Assembly (NCBI GenBank): GCA_035628875.1
Contig: DASPIZ010000020.1
Span: forward strand, 1-64,000
Direction: 5' to 3'
Length of the DNA stretch: 64,000 nt
Source: Ohtaekwangia sp035628875
GTDB taxonomy: Bacteria > Bacteroidota > Bacteroidia > Cytophagales > Cyclobacteriaceae
Shown here: piece by piece, positions 7,581-15,350 of the stretch
Layout of the letters: the number at the start of each line of letters is the position of its first letter
Position numbering within the stretch: the first letter of the stretch is position 1
Made by a program: the position numbers and the translations under genes
Notes under the pieces: model-generated
Seen by the model: only the letters and a program-made list of their open reading frames with translations
Databases searched by the model: none
Told to the model about the DNA's origin: nothing

Positions 7581-9631
7581 TTCCTCCTTTTGAAAATAGA
7601 TTTGATTACCAAACCCACAGCATAATTTCTGGCAGGGGCAATATTGTAGTATCTCCTTCCAAATGCATTCAAATCGTTGCCCAGGCTATATGTCTCGTCA
7701 GTTACATTATCCACCCCGGCAAACAGATCAAGCTGTAAGTGCTCTTGAATTATAGTGCGGTATCCCGCACGGATATTGACCAGCACATAGGCCGGTGCAT
7801 AAGCATCATTCGCATCATTTAAAGGGATATGATCCACATAATTCCCGGTTATGTTCATATAAACTCCAGCCTTCGCATTTAAATCAATTCCCAGTAGCGC
7901 TACCGTTGGTGGAACACCGGTTAATTTATTCCCAGAATAATTCTCATCATCATTCACATAATCGCTGAAGCGGTAATGGTTATAGGTTTGGCTTGTCCAT
8001 ATCTTCAAGGCGCTGAAGAATCCAGACTTCTGTAAAGGTACGTTCCATTGAAGCGTTGCTTCCAGTCCGCGTTGTTTTGTTTCTCCGGCGTTAATAAAGT
8101 AATCTGCATCATCAGCGGTGCGTTGCAAAACAATGGTTTCGTTAAGCTGGAATTGATAAGCTGTGATGTCGTATTCCAGTTGCTGACCAATCGTGCCTCG
8201 AATACCTAAGTCGTAGCTCAGTCCCTGTTCCGGCTTCAACCGGTTGTTATATGCATTGGTTGAAGGACGTACTTCAGCAAGTGACGGAGGTGAAAACCCG
8301 CTGCTTACGCTTGCAAAAACAGCCAACTCCGGTGTCAGGTTTTTTAATACAGCTACCCGTGGGGAAAATACGGGTTTAAAATTCCGTTGATGTGTATCGT
8401 CTGTCGGTTCGGTTCGTTTGAAATTGTAACGCAAGAAATTCTGACTTGCACCCAACGTTACAAAGAGGTCGTTATTCAAGTTAAATTCAATCTGTGCAAA
8501 AAGTAATCCCTGTACGGAACGTAGGTCATCCGCAATTTGCAAGGCACCACGACTTCCAAGATTGTTCTCATGAATATCTATTGGGGAATTGAACCGTTGG
8601 TATTCACCACCAAATGATAATTTACTCTGCCAACTTGAAATCCGAAAACCATACTGCGTCTCTGATCTCAGGCCAATATTCTTCTCATCGCGTTTCTCGA
8701 AATTTCGTATAGCAAAATTTTCGAAATCAGTATCTGAATAAAACAAACCTGTGTAGGTTGACCATTGATCATTCCATTCATAATCATGACTAAGTCCAGC
8801 GTAAAATGTATTGTTAGTTACCGACGCGTTTTGTTCTACCGCTCCCGGAGATAAACCCGCAGCAGGCCGTGCTTGTTTTGGATTTTTCTTAAATTCTTCA
8901 AGCGTAAGCGCCCCTGGGGTTTCATAAAACAAATCACTAAAAAGTACCGTGGCAGAAAAAATTTGTTTTGCATCGGGTATAAACCTCACATCGGCTTGTA
9001 GAACATCACGTTTCATTTCCGATTGCGCGCGGTAGCCATCTGCCTGTTGATGTGCATATCGCACAGAGCCGGTCCACTTTTTGGTATGCAAGTCTGCATT
9101 AAGCTGATAACGTTGTAAACCATAACTCCCGAATACTGAAGAAAAAGCAACAGCAGAAGTTTTAGGCTCGGGGCTTGTTAACAAGAGAACACCACCGGTG
9201 CCGGCCCCATATAGGCTTGCGCCTGGACCTTTGATAATTTCCATTTTAGCCAACGAAGAAAAATCGATGAGGTTAATGTAGGTATTTCCGCCGCCGTCTG
9301 TAAACGGTAATCGATTCCAGTAGACTTTTACATTTCTTACGCCAAAGGGAGACCGAATGAGACTGCCCCGAATTGAAAAGCGATAACTTCCAGGCGACCG
9401 TTCCTCCATGCGCACACCTGAAATTGTATTTGCAACCGGTAATAAATTGGTGTTATTGAACCGTTCCAGATCTTGTTGCCTCAATACACCAATTGATGCC
9501 GGGACTTGGTTGACTGGTCTTTTATAAAGAAAAGACTGGACCGTTAGTTCATCCAGTACCCGGGTGGTGTCCTGGCCAGCAGCCGCGCTCACGATAAAAG
9601 TGATTGTAATTAAAGGCAATAAACGTTTCAT
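7577..9631 (-). CDS. TonB-dependent outer membrane receptor
   Basis: This 684-aa receptor has a signal peptide (MKRLLPLITITFIVSAAAGQ), a short TonB-box-like region, and a plug domain containing RQQDLERFN, GVRMEERSPGSYRFSIRG and the GPGASLYGAGTGGVLLL core. A 22-strand barrel follows, ending in an aromatic-rich strand (YNIAPARNYAVGLVIKSIF). It lacks the CarboxypepD-like N-terminal extension and a SusD neighbour, so a siderophore, heme or small-ligand receptor is more likely than a SusC glycan transporter. I chose the ATG at 9631, which starts the signal peptide; the frame extends 15 codons further. A -7-like element (TAGGTTTG on the minus strand, 9649-9656) lies just upstream. It overlaps the fructosamine kinase start by 4 bp. 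The ligand is unknown. Confidence 0.9.
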   Translation of the reverse strand: MKRLLPLITITFIVSAAAGQDTTRVLDELTVQSFLYKRPVNQVPASIGVLRQQDLERFNNTNLLPVANTISGVRMEERSPGSYRFSIRGSLIRSPFGVRNVKVYWNRLPFTDGGGNTYINLIDFSSLAKMEIIKGPGASLYGAGTGGVLLLTSPEPKTSAVAFSSVFGSYGLQRYQLNADLHTKKWTGSVRYAHQQADGYRAQSEMKRDVLQADVRFIPDAKQIFSATVLFSDLFYETPGALTLEEFKKNPKQARPAAGLSPGAVEQNASVTNNTFYAGLSHDYEWNDQWSTYTGLFYSDTDFENFAIRNFEKRDEKNIGLRSETQYGFRISSWQSKLSFGGEYQRFNSPIDIHENNLGSRGALQIADDLRSVQGLLFAQIEFNLNNDLFVTLGASQNFLRYNFKRTEPTDDTHQRNFKPVFSPRVAVLKNLTPELAVFASVSSGFSPPSLAEVRPSTNAYNNRLKPEQGLSYDLGIRGTIGQQLEYDITAYQFQLNETIVLQRTADDADYFINAGETKQRGLEATLQWNVPLQKSGFFSALKIWTSQTYNHYRFSDYVNDDENYSGNKLTGVPPTVALLGIDLNAKAGVYMNITGNYVDHIPLNDANDAYAPAYVLVNIRAGYRTIIQEHLQLDLFAGVDNVTDETYSLGNDLNAFGRRYYNIAPARNYAVGLVIKSIFKRRK

Positions 9632-9648
9632 AAAAGAAAGGGAAGGTC

Positions 9649-9656
9649 CAAACCTA
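9649..9656 (-). promoter_or_regulatory. Candidate Bacteroidota -7 element for the TonB receptor
   Basis: On the minus strand it reads TAGGTTTG, matching TAnnTTTG, 18 bp upstream of the ATG at 9631. I see no clear -33 TTG at standard spacing. Confidence 0.35.
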
Positions 9657-9771
9657 TGAATAAAATGAAAAGCCATAACACAAATTCAGTATTTAAACGC
9701 CTTTCGCGATAGTTTTAACGTTCGTGATAACAAGTAATCCATTTAAATTTCGCATCTTGACCGCTTGAACT

Positions 9772-9792
9772 TAACCATGGATTCCGTGGTTA
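9772..9792. promoter_or_regulatory. 21-bp dyad between divergent genes (possible operator)
   Basis: Arms TAACCATGGA and TCCGTGGTTA flank a central T. Nine of ten arm positions are Watson-Crick complementary and one is a G-T wobble. It lies in the 214-bp region between the TonB receptor start (9631) and the small gene at 9846, a plausible repressor site. I recognise no regulator consensus in it, and it is not a Fur box. Confidence 0.35.
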
Positions 9793-9845
9793 TACATTCG
9801 AAGGCTAAAAGTTAGCGTTCACGTAACTATAAAACTCTAAATATT

Positions 9846-10067
9846 ATGGGGAGACCTCCTGTATTACCTAAGAAGAAGAAAGACGGATTTTGGCTTGAAG
9901 TACGCAATAAAGGCGCAAAGTCAGGCATGATTTTGATCCGCGACAGCCACGAAGCTATGATGCAAGCGGTTAAACAATATCAAAATACCAAAGACGTAAT
10001 CATTCTGGGTGAACACCGTAACGGTAAAAAGGTAGAAGAAGCAAAAGTTAAAAAGGAAAAGGTTTAA
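9846..10067 (+). CDS. Small basic conserved-type hypothetical protein (73 aa)
   Basis: I do not recognise a named family. The protein starts MGRPPVLPKKKKDGFWLEVRNKG and ends in a Lys/Glu-rich tail (KKVEEAKVKKEKV). It is soluble, with no signal peptide or membrane segment. The middle, GMILIRDSHEAMMQAVKQYQNTKDVIILGEHRNGK, suggests a compact alpha/beta fold with an exposed basic N-terminus that could contact nucleic acid. It is a free-standing gene: ATG at 9846, divergent from the TonB receptor and ended by a strong terminator 30 bp after its stop. That, with normal codon use, argues it is real. Function unknown. Confidence 0.7.
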   Translation: MGRPPVLPKKKKDGFWLEVRNKGAKSGMILIRDSHEAMMQAVKQYQNTKDVIILGEHRNGKKVEEAKVKKEKV

Positions 10068-10095
10068 TTCAGCTGTATTCTTGACCACAGACATC

Positions 10096-10122
10096 AAACC
10101 GCCCCCTGTTGGCGGTTTTTTT
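10096..10122 (+). terminator. Intrinsic terminator after the 73-aa gene
   Basis: A perfect 8-bp stem (AAACCGCC at 10096-10103, GGCGGTTT at 10111-10118) encloses a 7-base loop and runs into seven Ts. It sits between the 73-aa gene and the convergent end of ispH. Confidence 0.85.
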
Positions 10123-10127
10123 AATGT

Positions 10128-11348
10128 CTACGAAAATGGTTTTAGAACATCTTCCAATGGCCTGGCGTCAGGAAAAAACTCTAGAATCCTGAGCATTACA
10201 CGATCTACCAGCGTATCCGGACAGCTTGCTCCGCTCGTTAGCACAATTTTAACCGGACTTTTCGCGGGAATGAAGTCGTTGGTCATTCTTTTTTCTTTCT
10301 TATGATAATCAAAATGATGCAATTCACGGGAAGACTTAATTTCCTTTTCGGAGTTTATAAAATAAGTGGGAAACTTTCGTTCACAAAGCTCCACAATGTG
10401 TGACGTGTTGGAACTGTTGTATCCGCCAACTACCACGGCCATATCCGCATCGGTTTCCAATAGTTGATACGTTGCGTCCTGGTTATCATTCGTTGCATAG
10501 CACAATGTATCGCGCGTATCGGCAAAATGATTTTTAAGATTTTCATTACCATACTTTTCCGACATTACTTTGCGGAAATAGTCTGCAATTGCCTGCGTTT
10601 CGGCCGCGAGCATCGTAGTCTGATTAACCACACCAACACGTTGAAGATCCCGTTCAGGGTCGAAGCCTTCCGAAAATTTTCCGGCAAACAGTGTATAGAA
10701 ATTTTCCACCGGAGCTTTTCCCAACACAATATCACCCAACGCCTGAGCGTCTACCAAATCGCGGACAATTACCGAAGGAGCACTCTTAGCACTGTGTGAA
10801 AATGTAGCACGCGTTTCCTCGTGTTTTGGCTTACCATGAATGATTATTGTAAAATTTTCCCGTCCAAGCTTTTCCGAACGATTCCAAACTTTTTCTACGA
10901 AAGGACAAGTCGTATTGTATTTATGAACCGCTATGCCGCGATCAAGCAATAGGTGTTCAATTTCAAGCGTTGTCCCAAAGGCGGGTATTACCACAGCATC
11001 TTCGGGTGTTAATGCTTCCCACGGAATCAACTGGCGTCCATCCGTATCCATAATAAACCGCATGCCGCGGCTTAAAAGGTCGTCGTTTACCTCCTGGTTA
11101 TGGATCATTTGGCTAAGTAGAAAAACCCTTCGGCCTTCATTCTCCTCAAGTGCTTTGTAGCTTATTTCAATGGCATTTTCTACACCGTAACAAAAGCCGA
11201 AATGCCTTGCGATGTAAAATTGAACGGGTCCAAAATCCAGGACTGCAGGTGAAAAATCCTGCTTGCGTAGGTCACTCGCTCTGCGCGATTCTTTAACACG
11301 ACCGGTAATGGAAGACCGGTAATAGGAAGGTATATCGAATTTTTTAAT
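10128..11348 (-). CDS. ispH: 4-hydroxy-3-methylbut-2-enyl diphosphate reductase (IspH), non-canonical start
   Basis: IspH is the last enzyme of the MEP isoprenoid pathway, a 4Fe-4S reductase. All three cluster cysteines are present in this frame: HFGFCYGVENA (about residue 60), NTTCPFVEKVW (about 145) and RDTLCYATNDNQDA (about 285). TSGASCPDTLVDRV is the C-terminal substrate site. The first ATG (11108) lies after the first cysteine, so it cannot be the start. The frame is open and conserved back to FDIPSYYRSSITGRVKESRR and meets a TAA at 11361-11363. Between that stop and FDIP the codons are AAG AAT ACT GTT ATT AAA AAA, with no ATG, GTG or TTG. ATT at 11346-11348 sits where family members have Met (M-K-K-F-like), giving about 406 aa. 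A TAnnTTTG element lies 22 bp upstream. Confidence 0.9.
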   Translation of the reverse strand: MKKFDIPSYYRSSITGRVKESRRASDLRKQDFSPAVLDFGPVQFYIARHFGFCYGVENAIEISYKALEENEGRRVFLLSQMIHNQEVNDDLLSRGMRFIMDTDGRQLIPWEALTPEDAVVIPAFGTTLEIEHLLLDRGIAVHKYNTTCPFVEKVWNRSEKLGRENFTIIIHGKPKHEETRATFSHSAKSAPSVIVRDLVDAQALGDIVLGKAPVENFYTLFAGKFSEGFDPERDLQRVGVVNQTTMLAAETQAIADYFRKVMSEKYGNENLKNHFADTRDTLCYATNDNQDATYQLLETDADMAVVVGGYNSSNTSHIVELCERKFPTYFINSEKEIKSSRELHHFDYHKKEKRMTNDFIPAKSPVKIVLTSGASCPDTLVDRVMLRILEFFPDARPLEDVLKPFS

Positions 11349-11363
11349 AACAGTATTCTTTTA

Positions 11364-11380
11364 CACTACCAAAGGTAGTG
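11364..11380 (-). promoter_or_regulatory. Candidate ispH promoter -7 element inside a hairpin
   Basis: On the minus strand TACCTTTG (11370-11377) matches the TAnnTTTG element and would start transcription about 15 nt before the putative ATT start. The element is embedded in an inverted repeat, CACTACC AAA GGTAGTG (11364-11380), a possible operator. Confidence 0.45.
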
Positions 11381-11424
11381 GTAAATTATAGGTTAGGACA
11401 GAAACGTGAACCGCATTTTTTAAA

Positions 11425-11526
11425 TACGTATCAATGTCGTTTAGTTAAGCTTGTTTTATGGCCTCACAACCTAACCTCGCCCGAGAAGGTTTATGAGAAA
11501 GCTCAACTAAACGGCGTCGATACATA
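11425..11526. repeat. Inverted-repeat element, copy 1 (about 100 bp)
   Basis: Left arm 11428-11450 (CGTATCAATGTCGTTTAGTT then AAGC) is matched by the reverse complement of 11501-11526. About 21 of 26 positions agree. A near copy of the left arm (TATCAATGTCGTTGAATTAA then GC) and a similar layout occur at 29421-29521. The interior has a GCCTCAC word in both copies. It lies in the 211-bp gap between ispH and the 57-aa gene and has no coding capacity. It resembles a small hairpin element (MITE- or REP-like) of this genome. Confidence 0.55.
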
Positions 11527-11559
11527 GTTAACGTTTCTTGTAATCACCTGGCTTTCGCC

Positions 11560-11733
11560 TTAAGCCGCTTTGGAGAGCTTGTCTTCCTTGATCTTGTGTA
11601 CCCTGATTTCCTTCTTTTCAAGATCAAACCACTTTACCTCTACAAAATTGTTTTTGATGTACTTCAAAACCTCCATCACTTTTCCATCGATTTTGCTGCG
11701 AACACGTTCGCCTTTTCTAAACAGTCTCCTCAT
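11560..11733 (-). CDS. Small hypothetical protein (57 aa) downstream of degP
   Basis: A reverse-strand ORF from the ATG at 11733 encodes a 57-aa basic protein beginning MRRLFRKGERVRSKIDGKVM, continuing EVLKYIKNNFVEVKWFD and ending in charged residues (IRVHKIKEDKLSKAA). The pattern GxRVRSKxDGKVMEV...VEVKWFD looks like a small SH3-like beta-barrel, as in YodC/DUF2158-type proteins, but this is only a resemblance. It starts 15 bp after the degP stop on the same strand, so it is probably cotranscribed. No signal peptide. Many short, tightly placed ORFs like this are real in Bacteroidota; function unknown. Confidence 0.65.
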   Translation of the reverse strand: MRRLFRKGERVRSKIDGKVMEVLKYIKNNFVEVKWFDLEKKEIRVHKIKEDKLSKAA

Positions 11734-11748
11734 AGAACATTTTTGGTT

Positions 11749-13224
11749 TTACATTCTGAATGCGTAATTGAATTCTCTCGGAAAATCTTCATAAATACCT
11801 GAGAGAATAATCAATTCGCCTGTTTTTTTACTTTTTAATATATTGTTAACTTCTTTAACACTCTTAACCGGAATGTCGTTGATCCTGGTGAGAATGAATC
11901 CTTCACGCATATCTGTATACCGCGCTACTTTTCCATTTCCAAGTTCTGTCACCCGGACACCATGATCAATATCGAGCTTTTTCAGCACATTTTTATCTAC
12001 TTCTTCAATTTGAAAGCCAAGCGCTGCGTATTCGCTCTTTTCCTCGGCTTTGATGATCCCTTCGGTGCCGTCGCGACCTTTTAATACAATAGGGATTTCG
12101 ATTTCTTTGCCCTTGCGGTTTACAACTACATTAATTTTATCACCCGGTCTGTGCAAACCAACATATGCCGTAAGATCCGTATTCGAATGAATCGGCGTAT
12201 CATCAACTTTCACCACAACATCACCTTCCTTCATGCCGGCAACTTTCGCCGAACTGTTCTCTGCAAATCCTGCGATGTAAGCACCATCCGTAACAGGCAA
12301 GTCAAGTTCCTTTGCTACCTGATTATTTACTGTTTGAATGCTAACTCCTAACCAACCCCGTTGAACCACACCATACTTGATCAGGTCTTCAACAATTTTA
12401 CTTACAATATTAGATGGAACGGCAAAACCATAACCTGAATAAGAACCTGTAGGACTGGCAATGGCGGTATTAATGCCAAGTAAACCACCATTTAATTCGA
12501 CAAGCGCACCACCACTATTCCCAGGGTTGATAGCCGCATCAGTTTGTATAAACGATTCAATCGCTGTACTGCCTCCTTCTGTGTTTCGACCAAGGATGTT
12601 GATGTTTCTTCCTTTCGCACTAATGATACCTGCAGTTACTGTCGAGTTAAGATTAAACGGATTTCCTACAGCGAGTACCCATTCTCCAATTCTTGCTTTG
12701 TCAGAGTCGACAAATGAAAGATATGGTAAACCTTTCTCCATAATTTTAATCAAGGCGATATCGGTATCCGGATCCGTTCCGATTACCTCGGCAGTATAGC
12801 TACGGTTGTCATACAACGTTACGTCTACCATGTCGGCACCCTGAACCACGTGGTTGTTGGTAACAATATACCCATTCTCATTGATAATAACGCCGGATCC
12901 TGAACTCTGGCTGGGACCTTGCGGCATTTGCTGGCCAAAAAAATCGCGGAATATATCCATCTGCGTTGGCTCGGTTTGTCTTCGTGCTTCTTGTGTAGAA
13001 CGGATGTGAACCACCGCGGGCATTACCTTCTCGGCCGCTGTTGTAAAATCAAGCGGAACGACCTTGCCATTTTCATCTACCTTATAGGCGACTTTAGAAG
13101 CGGGCACGCCCGTTAAATATTCTAATTTCACTCCCGGTTCTTCATTATTAAACCATTCAAAAGCCGTTATGGTGCCGGCACTCCCCAGCACTGCTGCCAA
13201 AAATAGAGATGCAAATCTTTTCAT
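11749..13224 (-). CDS. DegP/HtrA family periplasmic serine protease (S1C) with two PDZ domains
   Basis: This 491-aa protein has a signal or anchor sequence at residues 1-22 and a trypsin-like domain with catalytic His125 (NNHVVQGAD), Asp155 (DPDTDIALI) and Ser237 (PGNSGGALV). PDZ1 covers about residues 290-370 (RGWLGVSIQTVN) and a more divergent PDZ2 covers about 400-485. The architecture is that of DegP/DegQ, which degrade or refold misfolded envelope proteins. A Gln/Pro-rich linker (residues 85-108, with DIFRDFFGQQMPQGP) corresponds to the LA loop. The start is the ATG at 13224. It is divergent from the rlmI-like gene, and the 57-aa gene follows. A heat or envelope-stress role is expected from the family; I see no sigmaE-type promoter. 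Confidence 0.93.
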   Translation of the reverse strand: MKRFASLFLAAVLGSAGTITAFEWFNNEEPGVKLEYLTGVPASKVAYKVDENGKVVPLDFTTAAEKVMPAVVHIRSTQEARRQTEPTQMDIFRDFFGQQMPQGPSQSSGSGVIINENGYIVTNNHVVQGADMVDVTLYDNRSYTAEVIGTDPDTDIALIKIMEKGLPYLSFVDSDKARIGEWVLAVGNPFNLNSTVTAGIISAKGRNINILGRNTEGGSTAIESFIQTDAAINPGNSGGALVELNGGLLGINTAIASPTGSYSGYGFAVPSNIVSKIVEDLIKYGVVQRGWLGVSIQTVNNQVAKELDLPVTDGAYIAGFAENSSAKVAGMKEGDVVVKVDDTPIHSNTDLTAYVGLHRPGDKINVVVNRKGKEIEIPIVLKGRDGTEGIIKAEEKSEYAALGFQIEEVDKNVLKKLDIDHGVRVTELGNGKVARYTDMREGFILTRINDIPVKSVKEVNNILKSKKTGELIILSGIYEDFPREFNYAFRM

Positions 13225-13571
13225 AATTCTGTCTTTTAGTAAACGTTAAAAAGCAAATATCAGGCAGATTTTCTTTGATGGAAAAATTGTCATTGCGATA
13301 CAATCTTCTCTTAAAATGAACTGCCAATTTTACTATGTAACGTAAATACGAAAAGTTTCGGATTTAAGTTCTGAATTATTTTTGAAATCTGTCTTTAAAT
13401 TTTCTGTCGGTAAAAGTTTTTTCCATCCAAATTGGATTAAATTATTTAATGTAACCCGTCTCACGAATTCTTTTTGCTACAGATGTAAGGAGTATTATAA
13501 ATAGCAACACGCTACAAACTCCAACTCGCTTACGCCATTATATCGCCCGATTAATTTACTTTTGCGCCAAC
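13225..13571. other. Intergenic region between divergent degP and rlmI-like genes
   Basis: The 347 bp are AT-rich. The only element I can support is the -7-like sequence next to the rlmI-like start (separate entry). I see no ORF, tRNA, strong hairpin or repeat here. A long 5' leader of degP is possible. Confidence 0.5.
13557..13564 (+). promoter_or_regulatory. Candidate -7 element for the rlmI-like gene
   Basis: TACTTTTG matches TAnnTTTG and ends 7 bp before the ATG at 13572, which would give a nearly leaderless transcript. I see no clear -33 TTG at standard spacing. Confidence 0.4.
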
Positions 13572-14759
13572 ATGGTGATACAGGGGAAAATCATACTAAA
13601 AAAAGAAAAGGAACATTCTGTAGCCAGGTTCCATCCTTGGATTTTTTCAGGAGCAATCCATAAAATGGAAGGTGATGTCGTCGATGGTGTCTGGGTAGAG
13701 ATCGCCAATATAAAAAGTAAGACGCTTGGTTATGGGCATTATCAAAACGGCAGTATTGCCGTTCGCATTCTGAGCTTTGAATCCGCAGTACCCGACGCCG
13801 GGTTTTGGGCTGATCGCTTTAAACACGCGTTGCATTTACGGTTAAGTGCTGGCCTGCCGTCACGCGACATTAACGCCTTCAGACTAATCCATGCCGAAGG
13901 CGATGGCCTTCCGGGATTAATCGTTGATTTCTATCACGGTGTTTGTGTTGTTCAGGCGCATTCCGTGGGCATGCACGCCGATCGGGATGGCATCAGTAGC
14001 GGATTAAAGGAGGCGCTGGGTGATGCATGTACGGCGATCTATTACAAAAGTCAGGCTACGCTGCCCGGCAACCTGCGCGAAGTACCGCAAAACGGTTACC
14101 TCAACGGTATGGCTATTGTTCCACATACCATAATAGAAAATGGAAATCGATTTCTGATCGATTGGGAGCAAGGACAAAAAACCGGATTCTTTTTAGATCA
14201 ACGTGAGAATAGAAGTTTATTGGGAAGGTTCTGCAACGGAAAGCGTGTATTGAACACGTTTTGTTACACCGGTGGCTTCTCCGTCTATGCCTTACAAGCT
14301 GATGCTGCACTTGTTCATTCGGTAGACGCTTCTGAAAAAGCCATTGATCTCACGCGGAAAAACCTGGAGCTGAATGGTTTTCATCCTGATATTCATTCAT
14401 GCTACGCCATGGATACGTTTGATTTTCTCAAAGACAAGCAGAACCAGTACGATGTGATAATTCTTGATCCTCCCGCCTTTGCCAAACACCGGAATGCAAG
14501 ACATCAGGCGGTAAGGGGATACCAGCGACTTAACGCCGAAGCAATGAAAGTAATTCGGAAGGGCGGTATCATTTTCACTTTTTCATGCTCTCAGGTAGTA
14601 GACCGCCAGCTGTTTTATGATACCATAGTGTCTGCTGCGATCCAGGCGGGCAGGCAAATTAAAGTTTTGCACCACTTATCACAACCAGCAGATCATCCGG
14701 TTTCGATTTTCCATCCCGAAGGCGAATACTTAAAAGGTCTGGTATTATTCGTTGAATAG
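13572..14759 (+). CDS. rlmI: RlmI-like class I rRNA large-subunit methyltransferase (PUA domain)
   Basis: This 395-aa protein has an N-terminal PUA RNA-binding domain (about residues 1-75, with RFHPWIFSGAI). The EEHI middle domain follows (about 76-190) and then a SAM methyltransferase domain: GQKTGFFLDQRENR, VLNTFCYTGGFSVYAL, the VILDPPAFAKHR catalytic loop, and FSCSQVVDRQLF. This is the layout of RlmI/YccW, which makes m5C1962 in 23S rRNA, and of its paralogs. The catalytic Cys appears to be the one in FTFSCSQ. It is monocistronic, next to a convergent SnoaL-like gene. Family is certain; the exact target base is inferred. Confidence 0.88.
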   Translation: MVIQGKIILKKEKEHSVARFHPWIFSGAIHKMEGDVVDGVWVEIANIKSKTLGYGHYQNGSIAVRILSFESAVPDAGFWADRFKHALHLRLSAGLPSRDINAFRLIHAEGDGLPGLIVDFYHGVCVVQAHSVGMHADRDGISSGLKEALGDACTAIYYKSQATLPGNLREVPQNGYLNGMAIVPHTIIENGNRFLIDWEQGQKTGFFLDQRENRSLLGRFCNGKRVLNTFCYTGGFSVYALQADAALVHSVDASEKAIDLTRKNLELNGFHPDIHSCYAMDTFDFLKDKQNQYDVIILDPPAFAKHRNARHQAVRGYQRLNAEAMKVIRKGGIIFTFSCSQVVDRQLFYDTIVSAAIQAGRQIKVLHHLSQPADHPVSIFHPEGEYLKGLVLFVE

Positions 14760-14788
14760 TATTTGGTGCTGAGACTCGGAATGAAGAC

Positions 14789-15232
14789 CTAATCGTGCCA
14801 CTCCGAAGTGGTACGGTGACTTATCAGTTGCCATCTTTCACCCTTCAATCTGAATACGCGAACGTAACGCAATCCATAACTGTCGATCTTCTCTTTATCG
14901 CCTCGGGTTACCATGAGTTTTCCGGTTACGATAGCGATATCATCATGCAATTCCACTGCTGTTGAATCATGTTTACGTGACACAAAATTTGTTTGTGGTC
15001 TTTTTACCGCCTCAATCCAGGTTGTTTTTGAATCGACGGTTCCTGTGCCGTGTGTAAAAACGAAGTCCATAGCATAATGTTTTTCCAACATAGCTATATT
15101 TTTTTTCACGACGGCATTGTCAATGTCCTGGTTGACCTGCAGAACAGGATGTGGTGTGCCATTGGGTTGCTGTGATGATGCCGATGTAAAAAATAACACC
15201 CCGATGAGAAGCCCGATTATTTTTGTTGTCAT
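14789..15232 (-). CDS. Secreted NTF2/SnoaL-like (DUF4440-type) protein
   Basis: This 147-aa protein has a signal peptide, MTTKIIGLLIGVLFFTSASSQ. I start it at the ATG at 15232, since the six upstream codons add nothing conserved. The mature part has the NTF2-like pattern: an N-terminal helix (LQVNQDIDNAVVKKNIAMLE), YAMDFVFTHGTGTV, TKTTW-like residues and IAIVTGKLMVTR, ending RVFRLKGERWQLISHRTTSEW. Such exported SnoaL-like domains are frequent in Bacteroidota, with no known activity. It is convergent with the rlmI-like gene and divergent from the DinB gene. Confidence 0.75.
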   Translation of the reverse strand: MTTKIIGLLIGVLFFTSASSQQPNGTPHPVLQVNQDIDNAVVKKNIAMLEKHYAMDFVFTHGTGTVDSKTTWIEAVKRPQTNFVSRKHDSTAVELHDDIAIVTGKLMVTRGDKEKIDSYGLRYVRVFRLKGERWQLISHRTTSEWHD

Positions 15233-15327
15233 TAAGTAAAAATATTGCATTTTACAGTCGCGTCAAATTCAAAGACTATTGTACACTCCTGTCGCTAACC
15301 CGACGCTTGTCATATCTTAAATTGAAT

Positions 15328-15335
15328 TATATTTG
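15328..15335 (+). promoter_or_regulatory. Candidate promoter of the DinB / ATP-grasp / LysE operon
   Basis: TATATTTG matches TAnnTTTG, and a TTG at 15307-15309 is at near-standard -33 spacing (18 bp between). The ATG at 15351 follows 15 bp after the element. Confidence 0.5.
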
Positions 15336-15350
15336 TCATAATCTATTTAT

